Positions 18,729 to 27,574 of a DNA stretch of 64,000 nt are shown here, one piece after another. The position numbers and the translations under genes were made by a program. The DNA comes from Commensalibacter papalotli. GTDB lineage: Bacteria > Pseudomonadota > Alphaproteobacteria > Acetobacterales > Acetobacteraceae. Positions within the stretch are counted from its first letter, which is position 1; each line of letters starts with the position of its first letter. The stretch lies in contig NZ_CAMXCI010000001.1 of the NCBI RefSeq assembly GCF_947179115.1, positions 992,001 through 1,056,000 of the forward strand. The letters run 5' to 3'. The notes beneath the pieces are model-generated. The model was not told the DNA's origin, did not search any database, and saw only the letters and a list, made by a program, of their open reading frames with translations.

Positions 18729-19913
18729 ATGAACATGATACCACTAAACTTGCTCAATTTTTTCATTTCTGATGTTCGCGATGGGCTTGGGCCTTTTTTA
18801 GCTGTGTTCTTACAGCAAAACCATTGGGAAGTAGACCAGATTGGTTGGGTAATGACGATCAGTGGTTTGACAGGTATGATTATTACCGCCCCTATCAGCA
18901 CCTTGGCTGATATTATTCATACGAAACGTGCAATAATTATAATTTCAGCACTGATAATTATTTTAGCCTGCTGTTTAAACTATTATTATCCCTTTTTTTA
19001 CGTGACTTTATCTACACAGATCCTGACCGCTATTGCCGGAGCTGCCATTCCTCCAGCCATTAATGCTATTACGCTTGGGCTGGTTGGACAAAAAGGATTT
19101 GATCATCAATTGGGACGCAATGAATCTTATAATCATGGTGGCAATGCATGTTCAGCAATGATGACTGGGATCTTCAGTTATTATTTTGGGTTAAAAGCTG
19201 TCTTTGCCTTAATGGTTATTTGGACAATATTATCCATCATCACGATTCAATTTATTCGCCCCGAGAAAATTGATTATAAAGCTGCCAGAGGACTGAATGA
19301 AACCCAAAAAGACCCCAGACCTATTTCCGATCTTTTGAAAAATACACATCTTTTAGTATTAGCAATTACGGTTACTTTGTTTCACCTAGCTAATGCTGCA
19401 ATGTTGCCTTTATTAAGTCAAGCTATGGTAGCCAGAGGCACTGCTGGAAATGCTGGGACTTACACTGCATTAACTATTATTATCGCCCAAATGACCATGA
19501 TCCCTATGGCGTTACTGGCATCTCAAATGGCGCAAACTAAAGGTTACAAATCTATTTTTATCTTTGCCTTAATCGCATTACCAATCAGAGGGTTATTAGC
19601 AGGCATGATCCAACATCCTTTTATTCTAATCCCTGTGCAAATGTTGGACGGCATAGGCGCTGGATTGATGGGAGTTGCAGTTCCCGGCCTTACGGCTAAA
19701 ATCCTAAGTGGATCGGGGCGTATTAATAGTGGAATAGGAATTATTATGACCGTTCAAGGGATTGGTGCCTCTCTCAGTCCTTCTATCGCAGGTATAATAG
19801 CAAAACACTACCATTATAACATGGCTTTTCTTGCATTATCTTTGATTGCCGTCATTGGACTCTGCTTCTGGCTGGTCGCCAATAACAGCAACTCTCCCTA
19901 TAAAATCTCTTAA
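18729..19913 (+). CDS. MFS transporter
   Basis: A 394-residue major facilitator protein with about 12 hydrophobic segments. It begins with NLLNFFISDVRDGLGPFLAVFL and has a loop-2-like stretch (STLADIIHTKRA). It resembles the Acetobacteraceae and Gluconobacter MFS group annotated only as MFS_1-like; the substrate is unknown. No Shine-Dalgarno is obvious, and Met3 (18735) is an alternative start. It is divergent from nirB, so a role in nitrogen-oxide handling is conceivable but unsupported. It ends three bases from convergent msrB. Confidence 0.85.
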   Translation: MNMIPLNLLNFFISDVRDGLGPFLAVFLQQNHWEVDQIGWVMTISGLTGMIITAPISTLADIIHTKRAIIIISALIIILACCLNYYYPFFYVTLSTQILTAIAGAAIPPAINAITLGLVGQKGFDHQLGRNESYNHGGNACSAMMTGIFSYYFGLKAVFALMVIWTILSIITIQFIRPEKIDYKAARGLNETQKDPRPISDLLKNTHLLVLAITVTLFHLANAAMLPLLSQAMVARGTAGNAGTYTALTIIIAQMTMIPMALLASQMAQTKGYKSIFIFALIALPIRGLLAGMIQHPFILIPVQMLDGIGAGLMGVAVPGLTAKILSGSGRINSGIGIIMTVQGIGASLSPSIAGIIAKHYHYNMAFLALSLIAVIGLCFWLVANNSNSPYKIS

Positions 19914-19916
19914 ATA

Positions 19917-20312
19917 TCAAACATTTTCTTTTTTAAACTTCAAGGAAACACCATTAATACAATAACGTTCACCTGTAGGCATAGGGCCATCAGGGAAAAT
20001 ATGGCCTAAATGTGCTTTGCAACGCGCGCAATGAACCTCAGTTCTGGTCATATGGTGACTATGATCAATCTCCATCTCAACCGCTCCCTCTATAACAGTA
20101 AAAAAAGCAGGCCATCCACAACCACTGTCATATTTCATATCCCCATGAAACAAAGGGGTCTGACACCCCGCACAATAATATGTGCCAGGGCGCTTTTCGT
20201 AATTTAAAGGGCTGCTTCCAGGAGGCTCGGTTCCATGATCGCGCATTACGTTTAATTGTTCACAAGATAAGTCAGAGAACCATAAATGTTCTTTTGCTAT
20301 TTGATCTGTCAT
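19917..20312 (-). CDS. msrB: Peptide-methionine (R)-S-oxide reductase
   Basis: A 131-residue MsrB that repairs oxidised methionine (R-sulfoxide) in proteins with thioredoxin. Zinc ligands are Cys47/Cys50 (YYCAGCQ) and Cys95/Cys98 (HCARCKAHLGH). The catalytic Cys118 lies in RYCINGVSL, and Cys65 (SGCGWPAF) is placed to be the recycling cysteine. The His of HLGH is also conserved. It has no signal peptide and so is cytoplasmic. It is tail to tail with the MFS gene, leaving only three bases between stops. Confidence 0.97.
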   Translation of the reverse strand: MTDQIAKEHLWFSDLSCEQLNVMRDHGTEPPGSSPLNYEKRPGTYYCAGCQTPLFHGDMKYDSGCGWPAFFTVIEGAVEMEIDHSHHMTRTEVHCARCKAHLGHIFPDGPMPTGERYCINGVSLKFKKENV

Positions 20313-20894
20313 TTATAAAACTTTGCATACTTAAAATATTTATTTATATATATTTTATATATGTTTTATCAAAATGGAAATAATCAAGTATTCTTTTTTT
20401 AAGCCATAAAATTAAAAGGAAATGCACTCAAAAAATATATTAAACTATCGATTTAAAGCTATAATTTTATGAAGATCCTCACCTTTAAAATAGTGAATTG
20501 AACTTTCGATATTATCTCAAGCAGCAATTAACCTCAATTTTTATATCCAATACAGATTTTCTCTAATATATTTAAACATAATGCTATGAGCGCCTTATCT
20601 GCTTTTTGCAAAAATCTTAGATTTTCAAGTAATTCTAGGTTATAATTTGAAAAACTTTTTATTACATCTTGCATATCACAACCATATACCTAATAATTAT
20701 ATTATCTATTGATAAACACATTCAAAACACACTTTTACTATATAAAAACATTTACTATTTTTATAAAAAATTCACAAGCAATGTCTGTTATTATGTTATA
20801 GTGGTATCCATAATATTCTTATCAGCTCATTCTATAATGCACATTACAAAACATTTATTTAATTTTTTACTTGTTTCAATGAATAGGATATAAA
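20313..20894. other. AT-rich intergenic region without a convincing gene
   Basis: 582 bases between msrB and gpmI, the longest non-coding stretch here. It is very AT-rich. A 74-residue frame at 20669-20893 is rejected as chance. TATAAT at 20641-20646 could be a -10 element of the gpmI promoter, but the upstream -35 (TTAGAT region) is poor. I see no tRNA, transposon end, strong hairpin or recognisable gene remnant. gpmI itself has AGGA six bases before its ATG. Confidence 0.5.
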
Positions 20895-22421
20895 ATGTCT
20901 CAAACAAAATATCGTCCCGTTATGTTAACCATTCTTGATGGGTTTGGATATAATCCAGAACACAAAAATAATGCTATTGCAAATGCCAATACTCCTAACT
21001 TGGATTATCTCCTAAATGAATGCCCTCATGCTTTACTTGAAGCTAGTGGTGAAGATGTTGGTCTTCCCGAAGGGCAAATGGGAAATTCAGAAGTAGGACA
21101 TATGAATATTGGTGCGGGCCGCATCATTATGCAAGAGCTCCCTAAAATCGGTAAAGCTGTCAAAGATGGTTCTATTCTTCAAAGACCTTTGATGGTTGAT
21201 TTTATTGAAACGTTAAAGAAAAATGGTGGGACTTGCCATTTACTTGGATTGTTCTCTCCTGGTGGGGTTCATTCTCATCAAGACCATGCTGTCGGTCTTG
21301 CAAAATCTTTGCATGCAGCAGGAATCAAAGTAACTTTACATGTATTTACAGATGGACGTGATACCCCACCTGAATCAGCCAAAGATTTTATATCAGAAGC
21401 TTTAAAAGAACTCCCCAAAGAAGTTAAAATTGCAACTGTCTCTGGGCGTTATTATGCTATGGACCGTGATAACCGTTGGGATCGAGTAAGCAAAGCTTAT
21501 GATGCTTTGGTTTCTGGCGAAGGGCCTCATAAATCAGATGCGTTATCTGCCATTACAGATTCTTACAAAGAAAAAATTACTGATGAATTCATCCTTCCTA
21601 CTGTGATTGGTGATTATCAAGGTATGAACGATAATGATGGTATTTTGTCCTTCAACTTCCGTGCAGACCGTATTCGCCAACTAATGGATGCGTTTTTGTT
21701 CCCTGACTTTGATGGATTTAAACGTTCTAAAATCGTTAAATTTTCTAAAGTTCTGGGGATGACACAATATAGTGACGTATTAACCAAATATATGGGCGTA
21801 TTATTCCCACCTGATTCTTATGAAAATGTCATTGGTGAAATCGTTTCTAAAGCTGGGTTAAAACAACTTCGTTCAGCGGAAACAGAAAAATACCCACATG
21901 TTACTTATTTCTTTAATGGTGGACGTGAAGAACCTTTCCCTGGTGAAGATCGTATTTTGGTTAACTCTCCAAAAGTTGCGACCTATGACCTACAACCAGA
22001 AATGTCTGCGCCAGAACTTACTTCAAAAATTGTTCAAGCAATTAGCAGTGCAAAATATGATTTGATCGTTGTTAATTTCGCTAATCCAGACATGGTTGGA
22101 CACACAGGAAAGCTAGATGCGGCTATTAGAGCAGTTGAAGCCGTTGACAAAAGTTTAGGTGAAATTGTAAAAGCCATTAAAGGACAAAATGGTGCTTTGT
22201 TAATTACCGCCGATCATGGTAACTGTGAAATTATGGTAGACCCAATTACTGGGGAACCTCATACACAACATACTTTGGACAAAGTTCCTGTGATTTTAGA
22301 GGGGGTTCCTGGGGTTCAATTACGTGATGGTCGTTTGGCAGATTTGTCACCGACAATATTAAAATTGTTGAATTTACCTCAACCCAAAGAAATGACAGGA
22401 AAGTCACTGATTAAAGAATAA
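20895..22421 (+). CDS. gpmI: 2,3-bisphosphoglycerate-independent phosphoglycerate mutase
   Basis: A 508-residue, Mn-dependent enzyme of the alkaline phosphatase superfamily that interconverts 3- and 2-phosphoglycerate in lower glycolysis. Asp14 in TILDGFGY and the phosphorylated Ser65 in GNSEVGHMNIGAG are in place. The second metal cluster lies in VNFANPDMVGHTGK and ITADHGNCE. Length is the usual 510. It has a good AGGA site. It leads the plus-strand run gpmI, EnvC-like gene, ctpA, rppH, an arrangement seen in other alphaproteobacteria. Confidence 0.98.
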   Translation: MSQTKYRPVMLTILDGFGYNPEHKNNAIANANTPNLDYLLNECPHALLEASGEDVGLPEGQMGNSEVGHMNIGAGRIIMQELPKIGKAVKDGSILQRPLMVDFIETLKKNGGTCHLLGLFSPGGVHSHQDHAVGLAKSLHAAGIKVTLHVFTDGRDTPPESAKDFISEALKELPKEVKIATVSGRYYAMDRDNRWDRVSKAYDALVSGEGPHKSDALSAITDSYKEKITDEFILPTVIGDYQGMNDNDGILSFNFRADRIRQLMDAFLFPDFDGFKRSKIVKFSKVLGMTQYSDVLTKYMGVLFPPDSYENVIGEIVSKAGLKQLRSAETEKYPHVTYFFNGGREEPFPGEDRILVNSPKVATYDLQPEMSAPELTSKIVQAISSAKYDLIVVNFANPDMVGHTGKLDAAIRAVEAVDKSLGEIVKAIKGQNGALLITADHGNCEIMVDPITGEPHTQHTLDKVPVILEGVPGVQLRDGRLADLSPTILKLLNLPQPKEMTGKSLIKE

Positions 22422-22433
22422 TATGAGGGCTTT

Positions 22434-23747
22434 CTGAAACGAGTTGCACAACATACCCCTTTTACTTTTAAACGATCTGTAAAAATCGTTTTAAGGGGCA
22501 GTTGTGCCCTTTTTCTTGTTGCCTTTTTCACAAATTATCCTGCCGCAGCAGAAAAAAATACTTCTGCCAAAGAAGCTTTCGAACAAGCTAAAGAAGCGCA
22601 AATAAAACTGCAACAACAAAAACAACAAACCGCCAACCAACTTAAAAATTTACAGCAACAAAAAGCTGATGCTGTTAAAAAGGCCTCTGAAGATCGTAAA
22701 AAAGCAGAGCAACTCAATCAAGAAATGCTCAAAGCTTCACAGACTTTACAGACTACCGAAAAAAAATCTGTATTATTAGCAGAACAAATAGAAGATTTTA
22801 AAAAGAAAATTGCTCTTTTAGATCAAAAACTCCAAGAAGAATCTAAGCATTTTTCTAAGTTCTTACCTGTTATGGAACGGCTTTCTCTGTATCCAACCGA
22901 TACATTACTGGCAGCTCCACAATCATCACGCTCCACCCTTGGTCTTTCTGTCATTAAAGGCATTTCTGCTCAGCTAGAGCAAAAAGCGCAACTTATCAAA
23001 AAACACAAAACAGAGTTGGATGAATTAAAAAATAAACTGACTGAAGAAACAAAAAAACTAGAAGCACTACATAAAGAACAAGAACAACAACGCAATCAAC
23101 TAGCCAAAGCTACAGAAGAAGCCAGAGCTATTCAAAAACGTTCTGCTTCAGCTGCGTTTAAAGTTTCCCAAGATGCAGCCCAAGCTGCGGCCAAAGCCAG
23201 CAACATCAATGATGCTATTCGTAAAATCACGGCCTCAAGACAAGCAGCAGAAAATCGTTTAAGAGCCGAAGCGCTGGCAGCAGAACGTTTAAAAAACCAA
23301 GCCAAAGCTGAATCTGCAAGAAAAGAAATTAAAACTATTACCCAAAGTAATGATGGCCCAGGACTCAGTTCCAATAGTAAAGAAGCCCCCGTTGCAGGAC
23401 GCGTCGTTTCTTTGTGGGGCAGTTCAACCGATACTGGACCAGCCCAAGGGACAACCTATGCACCTCAATCTATGGCCTCGGTTCGTGCGCCTTGCAATGG
23501 ACAAATTGAATTCGCCAGCCCGTTTCGTGGATATGGTCAAATGGTTATTCTGAATTGCGGCAAAAATTACCGTTTTGTCTTGGCTGGTATGGGTGCTTTA
23601 AATGTAGGTGTTGGACAAAGTATCAGCAAAGGCGTCGCCATAGGTCGAATGCCTGTGTGGTCTGGAGGTGGTAACACGGGGCGACCAACATTATTTGTAC
23701 AGCTAAGACATGGTGAGCGCGCAATTAATCCATCACCATTTTTATAA
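22434..23747 (+). CDS. EnvC-like murein hydrolase activator with no normal start codon
   Basis: The frame runs open from directly after gpmI and encodes a basic stretch, a hydrophobic signal sequence (CALFLVAFFTNYPAAAEKN, AxA cleavage), two long Gln/Lys-rich coiled coils (about residues 45-115 and 185-290) and a C-terminal M23/LytM domain (VRAPCNGQIEFASPF ... NCGKNYRFVLAGM) lacking a complete zinc site, as in EnvC. Such proteins activate periplasmic amidases during division. The first in-frame ATG (22725) lies inside the coiled coil, after the signal peptide. The frame could start at CTG 22434, four bases after GAGGG. Alternatively, ATG 22423 is joined if one T is added to the TTT at 22431-22433, giving MRAFLKRV. 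Product about 437 residues from CTG. Confidence 0.85.
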   Translation: MKRVAQHTPFTFKRSVKIVLRGSCALFLVAFFTNYPAAAEKNTSAKEAFEQAKEAQIKLQQQKQQTANQLKNLQQQKADAVKKASEDRKKAEQLNQEMLKASQTLQTTEKKSVLLAEQIEDFKKKIALLDQKLQEESKHFSKFLPVMERLSLYPTDTLLAAPQSSRSTLGLSVIKGISAQLEQKAQLIKKHKTELDELKNKLTEETKKLEALHKEQEQQRNQLAKATEEARAIQKRSASAAFKVSQDAAQAAAKASNINDAIRKITASRQAAENRLRAEALAAERLKNQAKAESARKEIKTITQSNDGPGLSSNSKEAPVAGRVVSLWGSSTDTGPAQGTTYAPQSMASVRAPCNGQIEFASPFRGYGQMVILNCGKNYRFVLAGMGALNVGVGQSISKGVAIGRMPVWSGGGNTGRPTLFVQLRHGERAINPSPFL

Positions 23748-23866
23748 GTCGATTTTTTTCTAATTTTATACTAGAAAGAATATACATAAAGAATACAATA
23801 AGATTTTGGATTTCATTATTCACGTTAATCCTCCCTTAAGGGATAGGTCATCAGGAGAAAATCAGC

Positions 23867-25441
23867 ATGAAGTTCCGTAAAGGGCTGCTTGTTAGTACTG
23901 GATTATTAATTGTTGGGCTTGGAATTGGATCCCAATTGGGACAATGGTCTTCTTTTTCGAATAACCATCTCATTGTCCAAGCCTTGGCTCAAGAAGTAAA
24001 AAAAGACCAAACAAATGCTGATAAAAGTGCTGAAACCTATCGTTTACTAACCTTGTTTGGTGATGTTTTTGAACGGGTTCGCGCTAATTATGTTGAGCCT
24101 GTTTCCGATCGCGATCTGATTACCAATGCCTTAAACGGGATGTTAACAGGGCTTGATCCACACAGCTCTTATATGACTGAAAAGCAATATCATAATATGG
24201 AAATCCAAACCAAAGGTGAATTTGGTGGATTAGGCTTGGAAGTCCAAGAAGAAGACGGCCATATTAAAGTCGTTTCTCCAATTGATGGCACCCCTGCTGC
24301 TAGAGCTGGTATCAAAGCTGGAGATTATATTATCGCTATTGATGGTAAAAATATTGATGGTACACCTTTGAATGCCGCTGTTGACAAAATGCGCGGAAAG
24401 CCCAACACCCCTATTACACTGACTTTGTTAAGGTTAAAAACACCTAAACCTATCAAAGTCACAATGACGCGTGAGATCATTCATATTCAAGTCATTAAAT
24501 CAGCTTTATACGGAAAAATCGGTTATATTCGCATTTCTCAGTTCAACGAAGAAACCGAAAAAGGTATGTTAAAAGCGTATGAAAAACTTCAAAAAGAAGC
24601 TGGTGGCAAACTCGCTGGATTAATTATAGATCTTCGAAACGACCCTGGTGGACTATTAGACCAAGCCATTGCAGTAAGTCGTGACTTTATCAAAGATGGC
24701 GCAATTGTTTCAACAAAAGCCCGTGACCCCAAAGAAAGTCAACGTTGGAATGCCAGTGGAAAAGATATTACGAATGGTCTTCCGATTGTTGTTTTAACCA
24801 ATGGTGGTTCGGCCTCTGCAAGTGAAATTGTTTCAGGTGCACTGCAAGATCATCGTAGAGCGATCATTCTGGGTGGCAAAACTTTTGGTAAAGGTTCTGT
24901 ACAATCTATTATGCCAATTCCAGGAAACGGGGCTATTCGTTTAACCATTGCACGTTATTATACCCCTTCTGGTCGTTCTATCCAAGGACTGGGCATTACC
25001 CCTGACATTCCTGTTCAAGATAGTTACGATGAACCAGAATTCAGCATTCGTGAAGCTGATCTTGACCACATTATCAAAAATGAAGGGGGTAACAAAGAAA
25101 AACCACCTGTCAGAAATGATCTTCCCGCAATTGCCGGTTCTATTCCAAAACAGCCACCTAAAAACTGGCCTAAATATGATTACGCCAATCCAGCCACAGA
25201 TTTTCAATTGCAGCAAGGATTAAAGGTCGTACGTTCTATGGCCGGATTACCTGTTGAAAAAGACACACCAATTCCTGTCATTAAACCTGATCCTGTCATG
25301 CACCCTGAGGTATGGAAAAAAAATAAAGATCAGAGCAAACCATTACCACCAGCAGCAAAAACACCAAAACCTGCAAACGAAAACAAACCTGCTAATAATG
25401 AGCAAAAACCACCTCAAAACAACGTTCCTGCTGCTCACTAA
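23867..25441 (+). CDS. ctpA: Carboxy-terminal processing protease (S41 family)
   Basis: A 524-residue periplasmic protease of the CtpA/Prc family. An N-terminal hydrophobic segment (LLVSTGLLIVGLGIGSQLG) anchors or exports it. A PDZ domain (GGLGLEVQEEDG ... GDYIIAIDGKNI, about 115-200) recognises C-terminal tails. The S41 core has NGGSASASEIVSGAL with the nucleophilic Ser and GGKTFGKGSVQ with the general-base Lys. The last 90 residues are a Pro/Lys/Asn-rich, probably disordered tail (KPANENKPANNEQKP). Strong AGGAGA site before ATG. It follows the EnvC-like gene by 119 bases, consistent with joint roles in cell-wall and envelope remodelling. Confidence 0.96.
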   Translation: MKFRKGLLVSTGLLIVGLGIGSQLGQWSSFSNNHLIVQALAQEVKKDQTNADKSAETYRLLTLFGDVFERVRANYVEPVSDRDLITNALNGMLTGLDPHSSYMTEKQYHNMEIQTKGEFGGLGLEVQEEDGHIKVVSPIDGTPAARAGIKAGDYIIAIDGKNIDGTPLNAAVDKMRGKPNTPITLTLLRLKTPKPIKVTMTREIIHIQVIKSALYGKIGYIRISQFNEETEKGMLKAYEKLQKEAGGKLAGLIIDLRNDPGGLLDQAIAVSRDFIKDGAIVSTKARDPKESQRWNASGKDITNGLPIVVLTNGGSASASEIVSGALQDHRRAIILGGKTFGKGSVQSIMPIPGNGAIRLTIARYYTPSGRSIQGLGITPDIPVQDSYDEPEFSIREADLDHIIKNEGGNKEKPPVRNDLPAIAGSIPKQPPKNWPKYDYANPATDFQLQQGLKVVRSMAGLPVEKDTPIPVIKPDPVMHPEVWKKNKDQSKPLPPAAKTPKPANENKPANNEQKPPQNNVPAAH

Positions 25442-25458
25442 TTCATAGGATATAAATC

Positions 25459-25932
25459 ATGACTGACCTTCCTTATCGCCGCAATGTTGCAGCAATTATT
25501 TTTAACCCTAAGGGAAAAATCTTTATTGCACTGCGCCATGATTTGGCTCAGGAAGGAATTTGGTCTTTCCCTCAGGGGGGGATTGATGCCAATGAAGACC
25601 CTTGTGAAGCAATTAAACGCGAATTATTCGAGGAAATTGGCACAGACCAAATCGAAGTTTTAGAAGAATATCCAGAGTGGCTGGCTTATGATTTTCCACC
25701 TGATGTTATTAAAAATCCTTTGAAAGGTAAATTTAAAGGACAAACCCAAAAATGGTTTGCAGTTCGTTTTACTGGCAAAGATTCTGATATCAATCTGGAC
25801 AGCGATATTGAAAAAGAATTCGATGAATGGAAATGGATTGATATTACCGAGTTAGATCGCATTAAAACTGGATACAAGCACACTATATATTGTAAAATAG
25901 CAGATCATTTTAAGAAATATACTCAAGACTAA
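25459..25932 (+). CDS. rppH: RNA pyrophosphohydrolase
   Basis: A 157-residue Nudix hydrolase. The Nudix box runs from residue 40 to 62 (GGIDANEDPCEAIKRELFEE, then IG), matching Gx5Ex7REUxEExGU. The opening LPYRRNVAAIIFN and the stretch FPQGGI are typical of RppH, which removes pyrophosphate from 5'-triphosphate RNA to trigger decay; Ap4A/Ap5A hydrolysis is an alternative activity of the group. It lies 17 bases after ctpA with its own AGGAT site and is closed by a strong terminator. Confidence 0.94.
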   Translation: MTDLPYRRNVAAIIFNPKGKIFIALRHDLAQEGIWSFPQGGIDANEDPCEAIKRELFEEIGTDQIEVLEEYPEWLAYDFPPDVIKNPLKGKFKGQTQKWFAVRFTGKDSDINLDSDIEKEFDEWKWIDITELDRIKTGYKHTIYCKIADHFKKYTQD

Positions 25933-25952
25933 TTTTTAATAATAATCATAAT

Positions 25953-25989
25953 AAAAAAGACATTCCTTTAAAAGTGAATGTCTTTTTTT
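25953..25989. terminator. Bidirectional terminator between rppH and emrB
   Basis: A 13-bp stem, AAAAAAGACATTC / GAATGTCTTTTTT, with a ten-base loop and A/T tracts on both sides, between convergent stop codons. It should end both rppH and the emr transcript. Confidence 0.93.
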
Positions 25990-25996
25990 ATAGCGT

Positions 25997-27574
25997 TTAT
26001 CTATTTTTTTTCTTTCTGGCTGTATAACCATCTAGAAAAAAACAAAAAGGCACTAAAAGAAACGCACAAAAACCAATAATTATAAAAACGTCATTATAGG
26101 CTAATATCGCCGTTTGTTTTTGAAAATCCTTATATAAAGCACTCATCGCAAAAGTTGCTTGATCTTGCGCTGCATAACCAAGCTGCTGAGCTACTGCTTT
26201 CATGTGCGCTAGATATTCATTATATGGCTGATTTAAGGGACTCATATGATGAACAATATGTGCTTGATCAGCTTGCCTGGTTTCAGTGACCAAAGCGGTT
26301 GCGCCTGAAATACACAACGCTCCTAAAACATTCCTTACCATACTAAATAATGCTGACGCATCGGCATTATATTTGGCAGGAATAGTCATAAACGCAATCG
26401 TAGATAAAGGAACAAACAAAAATGCTAAACAAGCTGTTTGTGAGATTCTATATAAAACTAAATGATCAAAATCTAATGTTGGGGTAAGATGTGCCGATAT
26501 AAACATTGAACACCCCATCCAAAAAAAACCAAATGCAATGACATATCGAATTTGCACATAGTTAATAAGGCGACCGACAAGAGGAATTAAAAATACAATC
26601 ACTATTCCTCCTGGGGTTAAAACTAGTCCTGAAAGAAACGCTGTATAGCCCATAATTTGTTGCGAGAATTGCGGAACAATAATAGCCGAAGCGTATAAGC
26701 AACCACCCAACCCTGCCATTAAAATACAGCTGACCGCAAAATTACGATCTTTGAAAGCCCGCAAATCAACAACAGGGTCTTTGGCTTTTAGTAACCAGAA
26801 AATCGCACCAACAATCCCAATAACAGCAAAAAATGCCAACCAACAAATGGAGGTTGATCCGAACCAATCGGCATCCTCTCCACGATCCACCATGACCTCA
26901 AGGCACGCCAGCCCAACAGTAATTAACGTTAATCCAATGACATCAACACGTTCTTTGCGTTTTTTAGCCCAAGGAGGGTCTTCTAATAACATCATAACAG
27001 CAAAAACCGTCACAATACCAATAGGAACATTCAGATAAAAAACCCAACGCCAAGAATAACTATCTGTAATCCATCCTCCTAATGAGGGGCCTAAAATAGG
27101 CGCAACAACTGTTGCCATCGCTGTTAAGCCAAAAGCTGCTCCTCTTTTATCAGGAGGAAAGATGTCAAGAATAATGGATTGCTGGTTAGGTTGCAGCCCC
27201 CCTCCAAAAAAACCTTGCATCAAGCGAAATAGAATTAGCTCTCCCAAACTACTGGCCATTCCACAAAGGAAAGAAGATAGAGTGAACATAATAATACAAA
27301 TCAAGAAATAACGCTTACGCCCTAAGACTCGCCCTAACCATCCAGAGATTGTTAAGACAATTGCATTTGCTGCAAGATAAGCCGTTAAAGACCAAGTTGC
27401 ATTATCATAAGTTGTTGATAACGTTCCTGCAATATGAGGTAAAGACACATTCACAATTGTCGTATCCAAAACTTCCATAAATGCAGCAAGCGTTACAACA
27501 ACAGCAATCAACCATGGATTGTGTTTTGGTTTCCAGTCCTCACGATCAACTTCTTGTGCAATCGCTTGGCTCAT
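25997..27574 (-). CDS. emrB: DHA2-family (EmrB-type) multidrug MFS transporter
   Basis: A 525-residue inner-membrane drug/proton antiporter with 14 predicted membrane segments. Typical motifs are LDTTIVNVSLPHIAGTL (motif D1 at the first helix), SGWLGRVLGRKRYF (motif A) and VAPILGPSLGGWITDSYSW (motif C). Its ATG overlaps the stop of the upstream emrA-like gene by four bases, so the two are translationally coupled. With EmrA and a TolC-type channel it would expel hydrophobic compounds. No regulator is adjacent. The substrate range is unknown. Confidence 0.94.
   Translation of the reverse strand: MSQAIAQEVDREDWKPKHNPWLIAVVVTLAAFMEVLDTTIVNVSLPHIAGTLSTTYDNATWSLTAYLAANAIVLTISGWLGRVLGRKRYFLICIIMFTLSSFLCGMASSLGELILFRLMQGFFGGGLQPNQQSIILDIFPPDKRGAAFGLTAMATVVAPILGPSLGGWITDSYSWRWVFYLNVPIGIVTVFAVMMLLEDPPWAKKRKERVDVIGLTLITVGLACLEVMVDRGEDADWFGSTSICWLAFFAVIGIVGAIFWLLKAKDPVVDLRAFKDRNFAVSCILMAGLGGCLYASAIIVPQFSQQIMGYTAFLSGLVLTPGGIVIVFLIPLVGRLINYVQIRYVIAFGFFWMGCSMFISAHLTPTLDFDHLVLYRISQTACLAFLFVPLSTIAFMTIPAKYNADASALFSMVRNVLGALCISGATALVTETRQADQAHIVHHMSPLNQPYNEYLAHMKAVAQQLGYAAQDQATFAMSALYKDFQKQTAILAYNDVFIIIGFCAFLLVPFCFFLDGYTARKKKNR

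Noticed and set aside
20669..20893. 74-residue frame before gpmI
   Set aside because: Low-complexity, AT-driven hydrophobic sequence with no Shine-Dalgarno or family resemblance, ending at the gpmI leader.
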